From Obelidium mucronatum (Eukaryota; Chytridiomycota; Chytridiomycetes; Chytridiales; Chytriomycetaceae), in NCBI GenBank assembly GCA_025765595.1, contig JAIVFH010000020.1, positions 124,001-188,000 of the forward strand: a DNA stretch of 64,000 bases. Reading direction: 5' to 3'. This document shows, in pieces, positions 33,224 to 44,038 of this stretch. The position numbers were made by a program, and so were the translations under genes. The notes under the pieces were generated by a model that was not told the origin of the DNA, did not search any database, and saw only the letters and a program-made list of their open reading frames with translations. How positions within the stretch are numbered: the stretch's first letter is position 1; each line of letters starts with the position of its first letter.

Positions 33224-33631
33224 TTAGAGATCCCTTGCTTCTTTCGGCACAATATTCATAACTTCAGTCTCAAACACGAGTGTTTCGTTTGGTGGAATCA
33301 CGCCCTTTCCCTTGTCGCCGTATGCCAGGGAGGGAGGAATAATCAGTCGCCTCTTCTCCCCAACACACGCACCCTCGAGCCCTTCATCCCAGCCTTTGAT
33401 CACCAGACCAAGTCCCATTGTAAACACGTACGGTCTGAAGCGGTTTTTGTAGCTCGTGTCAAACTCCTCTCCGGAGGACAGAAACCCTCGGTAGTGAATC
33501 GCCAGTTGATCACCTTCCTTTGCATGCACAGTGCAGTCGTCTGGAGCAGCGATGATCGTGTCGACAACGACTTTCTCGGGCGAAGCAGCAGCCAAGCAGC
33601 TCAAGCATACAAGCCAAATTAAAGCGAACAT
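33224..33631 (-). CDS. FKBP2-like ER prolyl isomerase F (C-terminal ARDL)
   Basis: Intronless member of the array. ATG 33631, signal peptide MFALIWLVCLSCLAAASP, then VVVDTIIAAPDDCTVHAKEG, DQLAIHYRGFLSSGEEFDTS, PYVFTMGLGLVIKGWDEGL, CVGEKRRLIIPPSLAYGDKG, GVIPPNETLVFETEVMNIV and PKEARDL, TGA at 33226-33224. The pocket (VIKGWDEG, LAYGDKG) is intact. The ARDL end is shortened relative to RDEL/KDEL. Divergent from the carboxypeptidase gene, with 45 bp between their start codons. Confidence 0.9.
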   Translation of the reverse strand: MFALIWLVCLSCLAAASPEKVVVDTIIAAPDDCTVHAKEGDQLAIHYRGFLSSGEEFDTSYKNRFRPYVFTMGLGLVIKGWDEGLEGACVGEKRRLIIPPSLAYGDKGKGVIPPNETLVFETEVMNIVPKEARDL

Positions 33632-33676
33632 CTTAGTGATTATTCTGTTTGCTTATTATTTTTTATTCCAAAACCA
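33632..33676. promoter_or_regulatory. 45-bp gap between divergent FKBP-F and carboxypeptidase genes
   Basis: The two start codons are only 45 bp apart, so both 5' leaders and promoters must overlap within this AT-rich stretch. Both products enter the secretory pathway, which makes shared regulation (for example by ER stress) plausible but unproven. Confidence 0.5.
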
Positions 33677-35720
33677 ATGCTGTTCCATGCTTTGCTTTTC
33701 GCGGCTGCCGTTACTGCGGCGCCCTTCAACGGTCTCAGACCACAGCTGAACGTTCAACACGACGGGGAACAGCTTGCTGACAAATTAGTGGCACCTCCAG
33801 CTAGCAAGCTGGCTGTTGCTCAGCAGGGAAAGTACGAGGCATACACACACGCGGACCTTGAGGGCTACTCTCTTCGAACCAAAAACTTGAGTCTCTGTGA
33901 TACAAAAGTCAAGCAGGTGAGGGGTTTGGAGTTTTTGAGTTTCATCAGCCATGCTTGTATTTTCAACAAACGAATGACTCACGGCTACAAACTGCCCCTC
34001 CTTCTAGAGTGCTGGATATCTTGATGTTGGCACGAAGCACTTCTTCTTCTGGTTGGCATCATTTTCGTTGGCGGCTAGTTGCCACTCGTTGAACTCCCCA
34101 CGATTTCTAATGAAGCAATCATCAACAACAGGTTCTTTGAATCGCGTTCTGATCCTGCCAAAGATCCGTTAATTCTTTGGTTAAACGGCGGTCCGGTGAG
34201 TTGCGCGTCGTGATGGTTATGAGTCCAGGTTGCTTACATGTCGTATCAAAATTTAATTCAGGGATGCTCCTCCCTGACTGGTCTGTTTATGGAATTGGGA
34301 CCGTGCTCCGTTTCTGAAGGGGGAAAAGATACTCCTTACAACGTCAACTCTTGGAACTCTAATGCAAATATCAGTTGAGTCGCAGTCTCTCAAAGTCTCT
34401 TCTGCTTACTCATCCTTTCCAACAATGATTCAGTCTTCTTGGACCAACCAACTACTGTCGGCTTCTCTTACAGTGATAGTACTGAAGACGATGTCAGCAA
34501 CACGGCGGACGCCGCTGAGGACGTGTATGGATTCTTGCAACTCTTCCTCAAGTCCCACCCAAAGTTTGCCAACACTGGTTAAGACCCCAACATTTCGTTT
34601 GCAGCAGGAAGTATTTCAGGGAATGCTGACTGCGTTCTTTTCAATCTTTGTAGAATTCCATGTTGCTGGAGAGTCCTACGCTGGACACTACATCCCTGCC
34701 ATTGCCAGTGCTATCTTGACTGGAAACGCTGATGCCGGTGCTCCTGATAATGAGGAAGACCTGCAAGTCATCAACTTGACCAGTATTGCCATCGGAAACG
34801 GATTAACTGATCCAGCCGTTCAGTACAAGTACTACCCTGAATACGCTTGTGGAAACCCATGTAAGTTTCTTAATCGATATCGAAATAAGTAATCTGATAG
34901 AATAATTTAGATGGCCCTGTTCTAGAGCAAGCTGAATGTGACGCAATGGCCACCAAGTACGGAACTTGCAAGTCGCTTATTGAAGGATGCTACCGTTATC
35001 AAAGCGCGTTCACTTGTGTCCCGGGAGCAATCTACTGCAACAATGGAATGATTTCTCCATTTCAAAAGACCGGTTTGAATATTTACGATATCAGAGAAAA
35101 GTGCGATCCATCAAACCCGCTCTGTTATTCGGTACTTACCGTTTTTTTTATAGCATGTAAAATTTGATTTTCACTAATGTCGATTAACTAGATCCTTCAA
35201 GACATTGAATCTTACCTTAACCGTGCTGATGTCCAACAAGAACTTGGCGTTGATGTGGAATACAAGGGTTGCAACATGGAAGTGAACCAGCGTTTCATGT
35301 TTGCTGGAGACTGGATGCGTCCATACGTGAATCTTGTTCCTGGCATTATCGACGAAGGAGTTCACGTTCTTGTTTATGCTGGAGACGCTGACTTCATCTG
35401 TAACTACATGGGTAACCGTGCTTGGACTTTGGAACTGGAATGGAGTGGAAAGGACGGGTTCAACGCTGCCCCTGAATTGGACTGGGTTTCAAAAGCGACA
35501 GGAAAGAAGGCCGGTCTTTTCAGAACTTTCGATAAGCTCACCTATTTGACTGTTTACGAAGCCGGGGTGGGTGCGAATATTTCACACATGTTCTAGACAA
35601 CTAATATGACTTCTTAAATGGCGTTACAGCACATGGTTCCATTATGACCAACCTGAGCACTCCAAGGAGTTCATCAACCACTGGATTTCTGGCACTGCCA
35701 AGAACAAGATTTCTTTGTAA
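33677..35720 (+). CDS. Vacuolar-type serine carboxypeptidase (carboxypeptidase Y family, S10)
   Basis: ATG 33677 begins a signal peptide ([17 protein letters not shown]), then a propeptide. The mature domain begins with [13 protein letters not shown], where a Trp codon is split by an intron (about 34051-34130), then [57 protein letters not shown]. The catalytic triad is present: Ser in [16 protein letters not shown], Asp in [17 protein letters not shown], His in [32 protein letters not shown] and Cys-rich [17 protein letters not shown] are typical of CPY. Seven or so short introns split it; TAA at 35718-35720. Expected in the vacuole after ER folding. Confidence 0.93.
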
Positions 35721-35795
35721 AGTGGTTGTGTGAATAAATTGCCATGTATTACTTTTTTTCCACAACGTCAGTTTGAAGCTTTCGCCTTTGTTTTT

Positions 35796-38187
35796 TCAAA
35801 GTGCTTCCTTTACAAGTACAGGGAACAGCGACTCGAATTCAAGGCATTTCGCATGTGCTGCCACCACATCCGTCAACATTTTCTCAACAACTTTATTTTT
35901 GTTAATTCCAAAGGTCAAACATTCAAAAGGACTCACATAAACTGGACTCATTGGTTGCCCTTACATTTCCAGCATCAAAATATTCCTCTGGGTTGCTATT
36001 GCTATTATTGTCGGACATGGACACTCGAGAAAATGACTCCATCGTTGCCAGACTTGATGATTTCAGCAAGCCCGCTCGCAATGATCCTTTTTTTGTTTTG
36101 TTGCGTTAAAACACAATCACCACCAAGTCATATCTTTTTTACCGAATCGTGTAATAGCTTCATCCAGCATCTCTTGAGTAACCTCTATTCCATTCAATTT
36201 CTTGATTACATTGTGATGAGAGAATCTGCACAACCTGAACAATGCATACGAAAAGAACAGAGGCGATTTCGTGATTCCGTTGTTTTCAATTGTGATTGTA
36301 AGTGGTTTGGTGGATGAGATTTGAGACAAGGCTTCCAGCTGTAATTGACAACCAAGTAGTAGGTGTTGTTGTCAAAAAGCCAGTATGTTTAATGAATCCT
36401 ATATACCTTTTTTAACGAGTTCAAGTTGTTATCAGAGAGCGTCAAGTGTTCAACATCAGTGAACCTCTTTATTCGAGAAAAAGAGGTGTACAGTTTCTTG
36501 ATATCAATGTAGTGGAAGTGAAGTATGGTGATTCCTGTTGTATCGGCTTTTTCAAAGAGAGCGAGAGACTCATTTCCATACCTAGTGTTTTGGATTGGGT
36601 GGTTATTCAGAACAAATCAAACACAAATGGAAAGGCGTGATTTACATGAACATTTGCGAGTTTTCCGTGTAAATCAATCCGCCGACTCCAGGACTGATGT
36701 CTTCTGGTTTATCATAAAACTTGGCCTTTTTCCCAGCCGTGGTGGCTGAAGCAGGTGCATCTGTTTTCCCACTTTCCCTTACAACGAAGGCATAATCCGA
36801 AAAACCGGTAAACCGCCTTCGTTCTGCATCCATCTCTAAATTCCACCGTGCAACAATACTATCAATCGCGCGTTTCCGCTCTTCAGCTTGAGAAACCACG
36901 CGTTCGGTTTCTTTACGGCGTTCTGTTTCCCGCTTCGCAATTCGAAGGGCTGTTCGTTTTTCTTCTTCCGTGATTCTTTTCCCGTCCAAGTGTTTTAAAC
37001 TCTTGACGCGGTTGGCGAGAATGAGTCTGTAGTATTGGTCCTGAGTGATTGGATTGGATTCGAGTGTGAGTTCAATGAGGGAAGGGGATAGGAGGAGGTC
37101 GACTATGGATTCGAAAGATGCAATGTGGTTGTTGGAGAGGACTAAGCGTTTTAGGCTTGTGAGTGAGGGGACTCCAATGACTGATGTGATCTGTTTGTGT
37201 GTTCTTTTGTTAATTTGGTCGATTGATAACTCAAGGAATTAATTACAGACCTGGTTTCTTTTCAAATTTAATTCAGCCAAAGATTGAGTGGGCAAGTTGC
37301 TCATGCACGTAATATTGTTGTCCTCAAGGTTGAGCACACGTAAAGTGGCAAGTTTTATCAAATTTTCTGAAACAACAAAATACTGTCAATACCCAAAAAA
37401 TGAAGAGAGATGCTTGGTGGATGGTATTTACCAATCGAAGAAATTTGGTTCGAATGCAAGTCGAGTACATCCAATTTTTGAAGACACTCTAACGCCTGGA
37501 TTTTCTGGATTTTGTTCCTCCCAAGCTTGCAAATGAAAATGTTTAAGCAGAGAACAGATAAACCAAACGATATACCATGAGGACGCGTAAATTCGTCAGG
37601 CAATCCAAGCCTTCAATCTTTTCAATGCTATTATTGTAGAAATCCAAGAAAACAAGGTTCTTGAGATTATCCAAGCTTTCGATTTTCGTAATGCAATTTG
37701 ATTGATAGTTCAAGAGACGGAGGCGCTCCTCATTGAACAGCATAACGCAGCGCTGAAACATGAGAAGGTGTTACAACAGGAGCATAATCTCAAGAAAGAA
37801 ATTGCACAAGTTACATTTAATTCCCCTCCGGTTCATATTGATTCTTTCGGGGTTAGTTTCGCGTTCTTCGTCAGTCCTCTTTCCAAGATAGTGAGAAAAT
37901 GAACACGGTATAGAGCAGTTTATCCAACATACTTGAAAAGGGATATCCTCTTTCCTCATGCTTCTTAATGCAGCCATCTTTTCTTTCTCGTCTGAATTTG
38001 AATTGATTATTGCTACTGCGATGCCCGAATCTTGCTTCGTGGGAACAGGCTTGTTGACACTTGTCGCAGTTAGACGGATATCCGCCGCTGCCGAAGCTGG
38101 CCCAGACGACCAAGCCACGCGCGATGAGTTTTGAATGGACGCAGAGCTGGTCCGCGGGGTGTGAGCCAGCGAGCTGTAGGGCCTCAT
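35796..38187 (-). CDS. LRRC49: LRRC49 homologue (tubulin polyglutamylase complex subunit TPGS4)
   Basis: Subunit that places tubulin polyglutamylase on ciliary and centriolar microtubules. ATG 38187 (MRPYSSLAHTPRTSSAS). The SDS22-type LRR array is split by short introns: LRLLNYQSNCITKIESLDNL, LVFLDFYNNSIEKIEGLD, LGRNKIQKIQALECLQKLD, LDLHSNQISSIG, LRVLNLEDNNITCMSNLP, LAELNLKRNQITSV, LKRLVLSNNHIASFESIV. Then LKHLDGKRITEEEKRTALRI and a coiled coil. The family C-terminal half follows: YGNESLALFEKADTTGITIL, LRLCRFSHHNVIKKLNGIEV and a final exon VVEKMLTDVVAAHAKCLEFE ending in KEAL, TGA 35798-35796. Both halves match LRRC49, not a generic LRR protein. Confidence 0.85.
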
Positions 38188-38358
38188 TCTTGCGACTGTG
38201 TAAACAAAAAATTGTCAAAACTAGAAATGCTCGCCCGTCCGCCACGCCGCTTCTTTGGCCGCGATGCGAAGGAAACCGACGAAAAGGGGTGAGCCGAAAA
38301 CACGTGCGCCAGAATGGCGACGCGCAGCTGATCGCGCGCGACAAACAGAAACACGAAA
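38188..38358. promoter_or_regulatory. 171-bp bidirectional promoter of LRRC49 and DNAAF1
   Basis: GC-rich relative to the flanks; it separates the start codons of two flagellar genes. A CACGTG hexamer lies near 38300. I looked for a canonical RFX X-box (GTNRCC N0-3 RGYAAC) and did not find a clear one. Confidence 0.5.
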
Positions 38359-40064
38359 ATGACGCCAAAGTACCTCAAGCAGCTGTGCCTCGAGCAGCAG
38401 GCCTATGCGACGCCGTACTTAAACGACAAGATCTACTTGCACTTTAAAGGTACGCGTTTAGCTCGGAGGAGAGAAACGAAAGCTGGCTGCTAAACACCGA
38501 GAATAGGCTTCGCTGACATTGAGAATTTGGAGCCATATACCGGCCTAAGATCTTTATGGCTCGAGGGAAATGGCCTATCTCAAATCAAGAACTTGGACGC
38601 ACTTGTCGAATTACGTTGTCTGTTAGTCTATGTTCTTCATTTTCCAGACGCTAAACAACCAACTAACAACTCATTTTCTGGTAAAAAAAGGTTCCTTCAT
38701 CAGAATTGCCTTCAAGTCATCGGTAAACTTTTTGTTTTAGTCAATTCTCAAGAGTTAATTATTCCATGACACAGAAAACTTGGATTCCTTGATTAACTTG
38801 GACACTCTCAACGTTGCAAACAACTTAATCAAGAAAATTTCTGGTCTCAATCATCTCACCAATCTTAAAACTCTTCAAATCGACCATAATTACCTGAAAA
38901 CAAGCGAGGATCTAATCGGCCTTCTCGAATGCCCTTCTCTTGGGATCCTTGACTTGAGCCATAATCAAATTGAGGATGTGGAGATCGTCGAGATTTTTGA
39001 AAAGATGCCAGAATTGGTTAGTCCGCAGAGATGTTATATGGCTTGTTTAAATTGAATCGAAAAAAAAACGGACAGACAGTTTTGAATATCATGTCCAATC
39101 CAGTCATCCCCAAAATTCCCAATTACAGACGCACCATGGTTTCTCGTTTGAAGAAACTTGCATACTTGGATGACCGCCCCATTTTCGAGAAAGAGCGGTT
39201 GGCAACCGAGGCCTGGTAAGATAATCAACTCTCTGGTCTCTCCTATTTAATTTAATTTTTGCTCTGAAGGGCTTTGGGTGGTTTGGATGCAGAGCGTGAG
39301 GAGAGAATGAGACAACGCGAAGAGGAACGAAAGGAACACGACCGCAACTTTGAAGGTTGGACACATGTACCATTTTTTTCTTCCAAAGCAAATTAATCGC
39401 TTTATTAGCGCTTAAAAAACTGCAAGAAGAGGCTCGAGCAAAACGGCTTGAAAAGTTTGGTCCCGAAACCGAGCCAGAGTTCTCCGACCCTAGACTACAA
39501 GCCTTCCGCGATGAACAGCTTGCCAAAATCGAACCAAGCACTAGCGAGCAGGAAGCTGATGAAAAAACGGAGCGCGAAAAACACGATTACGCAGAAACGA
39601 GATTTGAAATGTCAAAACTGGAGCGTCTTACCTCAAATGAAAAAGACTTGTTGGAGGAGATTCACGAAGACGAGGAAGGTGGACATTTGGCGACAAGCAG
39701 TGGTCCAAAAATTTCTGAAATTGCCGACGACGATGAAGTTCCTACATTAGAAGCTGTTGAACCAAAACCTGAAGTCAAGAAGCGCGTTAGCTTTGCAGAA
39801 ATTGAGGATCAACGCCCCTCTTACAGCAGACCCATGATTGAAGAGCTTGATGAAGACGATGAGGTGGTCTCGAAGAAAGAAGATGAGATTCCAGCCAAAG
39901 AAGCTACCAACGCGCCTTCTGCAGTGTTGGTGGCCTCTGACTCCGTAGTAACTCTTGCTGACCCGACTGACATTGAAGAGCAGTTGCTGGAGGATTCACA
40001 AGCTACGAAAAAGACTGTCAAACTCTCCGTGCGTGCGTGGGGGGATGATGATGATTCCTCTTGA
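38359..40064 (+). CDS. DNAAF1: Dynein axonemal assembly factor 1 (LRRC50/ODA7)
   Basis: Cytoplasmic factor for pre-assembly of axonemal dynein arms. ATG 38359: [154 protein letters not shown]. The last two are the DNAAF1 LRR-cap signature (NYR+T, YLDDRPVF, AWARGG). The C-terminal part is charged coiled coil and acidic disorder, ending at TGA 40062-40064. Its presence shows the organism builds motile flagella (zoospores). Confidence 0.93.
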
Positions 40065-40154
40065 ATAAAACGAGTATGTTGTTCGCTGAAGACTCATTTT
40101 GACACAGCAAAACAACAAATAAATCAAAGGCCAACTGCGACCAACCGGCATTTC

Positions 40155-42583
40155 ATGAAGGGCGATTTATTCTGCTACTGCAGAGCAACTTGGGAGGAAA
40201 GCCGCCGGTTTATGCTACAGTTGAGTGGCTGCAAGGTTGGAGTAGTTTCAGTCGAATTGCTCAACGAGAGTTTGCCAGATGCGACCAGTGCAAAGAATGG
40301 TTCCACGGCGATTGTTTATCGCCTGTTATTAATGAAGACGAGTCTTTGCGGTTTGCCAAGTTTCACTGTGCCGAGGTAGTGTGCATCTAGCTCTTTAGAC
40401 TGCGGTCACTAAGACCCACGCCACTAACAGTGCGAGATCTTGTACGGCCCGTCAATCAGTTCTGTGCTTCCGCTGTATTGGCTTTTACTTACAAATACTT
40501 TCAGTTCGACCCCCAGCAGCGCCGCGCCCTCAGCGCGAAAGCAGAGCAATGATTGACTACAACGAGAAAGATCGTGGAGGCGCGTTTGCAGAAGACGAAC
40601 ACAAATATGCAAAACTCTTGCGCGCGAAGCGATTTGCACCCAACAAGTTTGGTTCGTTGCGAGATTCTGGAATATGAATTGATGGACTTACTGACTGACT
40701 GGGCCTTAAATTAGCTTACGTGAATGGCGAGGCTGTGACTATAGAGTGGCTCAGGAAAACTGGAATGAAGGAGCCTTTTTTGATTGAGGAACCTGACGGG
40801 CTGGACATGAAAATGCCACCCTCTGCGCTTACTGTCGATCAAGTCGCTGACGCATGTGGTATTGAATGGCTCAAGATTTCTCTTTCGTTCGGTCATAAAT
40901 GTTTTTTTACATTCAGGGAGGGACAAAATTGTGGATGCAATGGAAGTCCTTACTCAGGCAGACAAGCAAATGACACTAGACGAATGGGCAAAGTATTTTA
41001 CTCAACCAATAGAGAAACGGAAACGCCTATTGAATGTAAATATCCTGCAGCCAGCCATTGGTTCTGAGATCTTGTACCAACCAACCAACATTTAGGTCAT
41101 CAGTTTGGAAATTGGATCAACACGATTAGCAACCATGATTGAACGACCGCGCATTGTACGGGAATTGGACTGGACGGAAAAAGTATGGCCTCCAAGAAAC
41201 TTAAAGCCCGAGTTTCCGCGCGTTCAATTGTATTGTCTGATGAGTGTAAAAGACTGCTACACAGACTTTCACATTGGTAAAATAGAAAAAAAAGATGAAC
41301 GCGGCTCTGTCCCTTTTCAATAACTTTGTCTTGATTATGACAGATTTTGGAGGTTCCTCCGTCTTCTATCACCTGCTCTCTGGGGAAAAGCATTTCTACT
41401 TTGTCCGCCCAACACCGGTCAATTTAAAAAAGTATGAAAAGTGGTCCTCTTCTCCTGATCAATCCAAAATATTTTTCGGAGATGAAGTGAAGGAGTGCAT
41501 TGAAGTTCGAATTACTGCTGGGAATACAATGTTCATCCCAACCGGTTGGATTCATGCCGTCTATACCCCGCAGGACTCTATTGTAATCGGCGGAAATTTC
41601 TTGCAAGGAATGGACATTGGGGGGCAGTTTGATTGCTTATGGGTTGGAGAATCGTACAAATGTACCGTTAAAATTCCGATACCCTTATTTTGTACCAATG
41701 CAATGGTACTGCAGCGAAACATTATCTCGGCGTATTGAAGAATAGAGATGAGGCTAGTTTATTGAGCAAGTTTGAGATTTCTGGATTGAGGAGGCTATCA
41801 GGATTTTCTGGTAGGGCCAAATTGCAATCTTGAACTCCACCGTCCCAACAAGATGCCAAAGCGCGAAAGTATGTAAGAGCATGCATACCTGAAGAGTTCA
41901 AAAACGTGGGCAAGCTTGTGAAGAGTTTTGAAGCCGCTGTGGTGAAGCGACAACTGATGGTGATGGAAGGAGAGTTGAAAGAGGTGGTGAAAATGTTAAG
42001 TCCGAATGCTGAAAGTTTTCCCAATCGGCAGAGGAGTGTCGTTGATCTGAATCCAGCTGATCCTGAACTAGCTGAGGAGTTGTTTGGCAACGAGGAAGAC
42101 GAAATTGTTACTGGCAAGAGGCCGCGAGAGGAGGACATTGAAGAACAAGAACCCGAGGAACCCGCATTGGAAGAGTCGGACTGGAATAGTGGAGAATCTG
42201 AGGCAGAGAATTATCAATCTGAAGGTGACGCAGACGATGACTCGGATGATGAGTTTGGGGCTGTTGAGGAAGAAGAAGAAGATACCATGAAGGTGATTCC
42301 GAATCCACCTCGAAAGAAACCCAAACTTGTGATTAAGCCTCGTCCATTTGGACCCAACTCGGCTGTACCAACTGGGCCTTCACTTGATGATGCATCACGT
42401 GCACCCCCGCGGCAACCTCCTCCGTCTACAACTGAGAAACCCATAGTATCGCAACACCAACGCTCATTTGACGCCAAGCAGTTTGCTGTAGCCATCAACA
42501 AAACTTCAGCACCTCCCGTGAAGAAGAATCCAAGTGTATTTAACAGACTTTCAAAAGCGCTTTCTAAGCTTAAGAAAAAATAA
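40155..42583 (+). CDS. PHD-JmjC histone demethylase of the KDM2/KDM7 (JHDM1) type, frame broken
   Basis: Fe(II)/2-oxoglutarate lysine demethylase. ATG 40155; an interrupted PHD finger (FCYC...[15 protein letters not shown]...FHCAE) precedes the JmjC domain: [129 protein letters not shown]. HxD...H metal ligands are complete. After 41619-41624 (six Gs) homology continues one base out ([21 protein letters not shown]), then shifts again near 41705-41715 to [20 protein letters not shown], which joins by a 44-nt intron to [16 protein letters not shown] and a long acidic, then basic tail ending at 42583. A 53-nt GT-AG intron (41662-41714) would also restore the frame, but it removes conserved residues. 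Confidence 0.8.
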
Positions 42584-42778
42584 AAAGGCTTTGTATTTAT
42601 TCTACACTTGGTATGCTGGTGGTGCCGAAGTTTCACCCTCTGACTCATCCTGGATTGCAAACCAAAATATCCTCCAGTACAAAGCCAAAGTAGTGTTCCA
42701 TGTCTGCTCTTGTCAGGGCAGTGAGTTGCCGACTGGCTATTCAACAATCTTGGAATGACTGTGCCCTTTGACGTCTCA

Positions 42779-43341
42779 TCAACAGTCTAAACAACAGGAT
42801 GTGAGCTGAGAAAACGTGATGCGTCTGGAATATTGCCCTTGGTAACTGTTCTGTAAACTGTATCCATCACAGGCCTCATGCATTGGGTTTGGAGGATTGA
42901 TTCGCTTTTCTGAAGGAATTGCATCGTTCTTTGCAGAATGAAGAGGATTTAAATCTAATAAAACTGTCACTTTCTCGAGTTCTTGCACGGAAGTCAAGAA
43001 CACAAACTTCAGCAATTAAAAAGCAGCGCAACAGGTGTTAACTCACCTTGCAAAGGAGGAGTGGTTACTGAAACAGATCTTCCACTTATGCCATCATTTT
43101 TTGTCTTTGCGGTCTTCCGAATGTACTCTAACGGCTACAACAGCCATCAAAATAACCGACGATGCACCAATAAAGGGGCCATTGAATCACGCACAGTTTT
43201 CATAACAATATCTGAATTTGAAGTAGATGGTCTTGATCCCGAGATTTTAATTGAAGGCATGGTTGGAATGATTGATGGGGCCACTCGCTTGCGTTCGATG
43301 AGTGCGTTCCCGAAGCTGGATTCACAAAACTTTACAATCAT
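42779..43341 (-). CDS. Possible small unknown gene (low confidence)
   Basis: Minus-strand exons join in phase: FGNALIERKRVAPSIIPTMP to DSMAPLLVHRRLF, then EYIRKTAKTKNDGISGRSVS to TTPPLQ, and via a GTGAGT...GCAAG intron to ELEKVTVLLDLNPLHSAKND. The 3' end is unclear: one frame ends at 42779, another reads MDTVYRTVTKGNIPDASRFL. The plus strand across 43190-43363 is also open (FEVDGLDPEILIEGMVGM), so strand choice is uncertain. No family was recognised. Confidence 0.3.
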
Positions 43342-43619
43342 TAGCTGTTATTCAATCAAGTGAAGACAAGGATGACGTACATCTGGTAAACCGCGTTTGG
43401 AGGATAGAATTCGTTCTCTTTTTCTATCACTCAAAAATATGCAAAAATACATATGATCGAAGTCAGCATTATCAACCACATTCGCAAAGGAGTCGAAGAT
43501 AAAACATTTGCAACACCGAACGATGACGTACATATGCGAAGCCCTTTGATTGGCACTGGCAGTTGACCACTATCTTTGTTGTTCTACAGGAAACCAAATG
43601 CCTTAAGAACTTCGCTCTG

Positions 43620-43973
43620 ATGGAAACAATCACCACTCCTATCAATTACATGTTCTGGAGTGCTGTTGGTTATTACACCATCGATCCTGTCAACGTTCGA
43701 AAAGTGCCAATGTCCATGAAACTGTACTCAATCCTTGCCGTAGCTGCTGGTGGATTTGGATCTTCGTATCTATTGACAAAAAGAAATCACCGACAGTGTC
43801 TGCAATGTGTGCTTGATGGACGTGACAAGACCAGCGAATTTTACTTGGCAACGAGAAAGATCATGGAGCAGTACCATCCGGAGCACGAAGGATACTTTCG
43901 GATTGAAAAGTATAAGCTTTTGAGAGATGGTGCCGTTGGAGATGTTCTGTCAGATGTCGCCTCTCGAAAATGA
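43620..43973 (+). CDS. Small membrane protein, unknown
   Basis: ATG 43620 (METITTPINYMFWSAVGYYT) to TGA 43971-43973, about 117 aa. There is a hydrophobic segment near the N-terminus and a second (MKLYSILAVAAGGFGSSYLL), then a soluble, charged C-terminus with CLQCVLDGRD and YHPEHEGYFRIEKYKLL. An upstream splice acceptor (CAG at about 43590) leaves room for another exon. No recognised family. Confidence 0.45.
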   Translation: METITTPINYMFWSAVGYYTIDPVNVRKVPMSMKLYSILAVAAGGFGSSYLLTKRNHRQCLQCVLDGRDKTSEFYLATRKIMEQYHPEHEGYFRIEKYKLLRDGAVGDVLSDVASRK

Positions 43974-44038
43974 TGAAGTAACTTATTAAAAAGCAATAAA
44001 GCGAATGATCATTATTCAAGTCTTGCGAATCAATGTGA

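Noticed and set aside
42983..43363. Plus-strand ORF with FEVDGLDPEILIEGM
   Set aside because: Plausible composition, but no start context or neighbouring exons were found, and minus-strand exons across the same bases splice in phase. Left undecided and not called.
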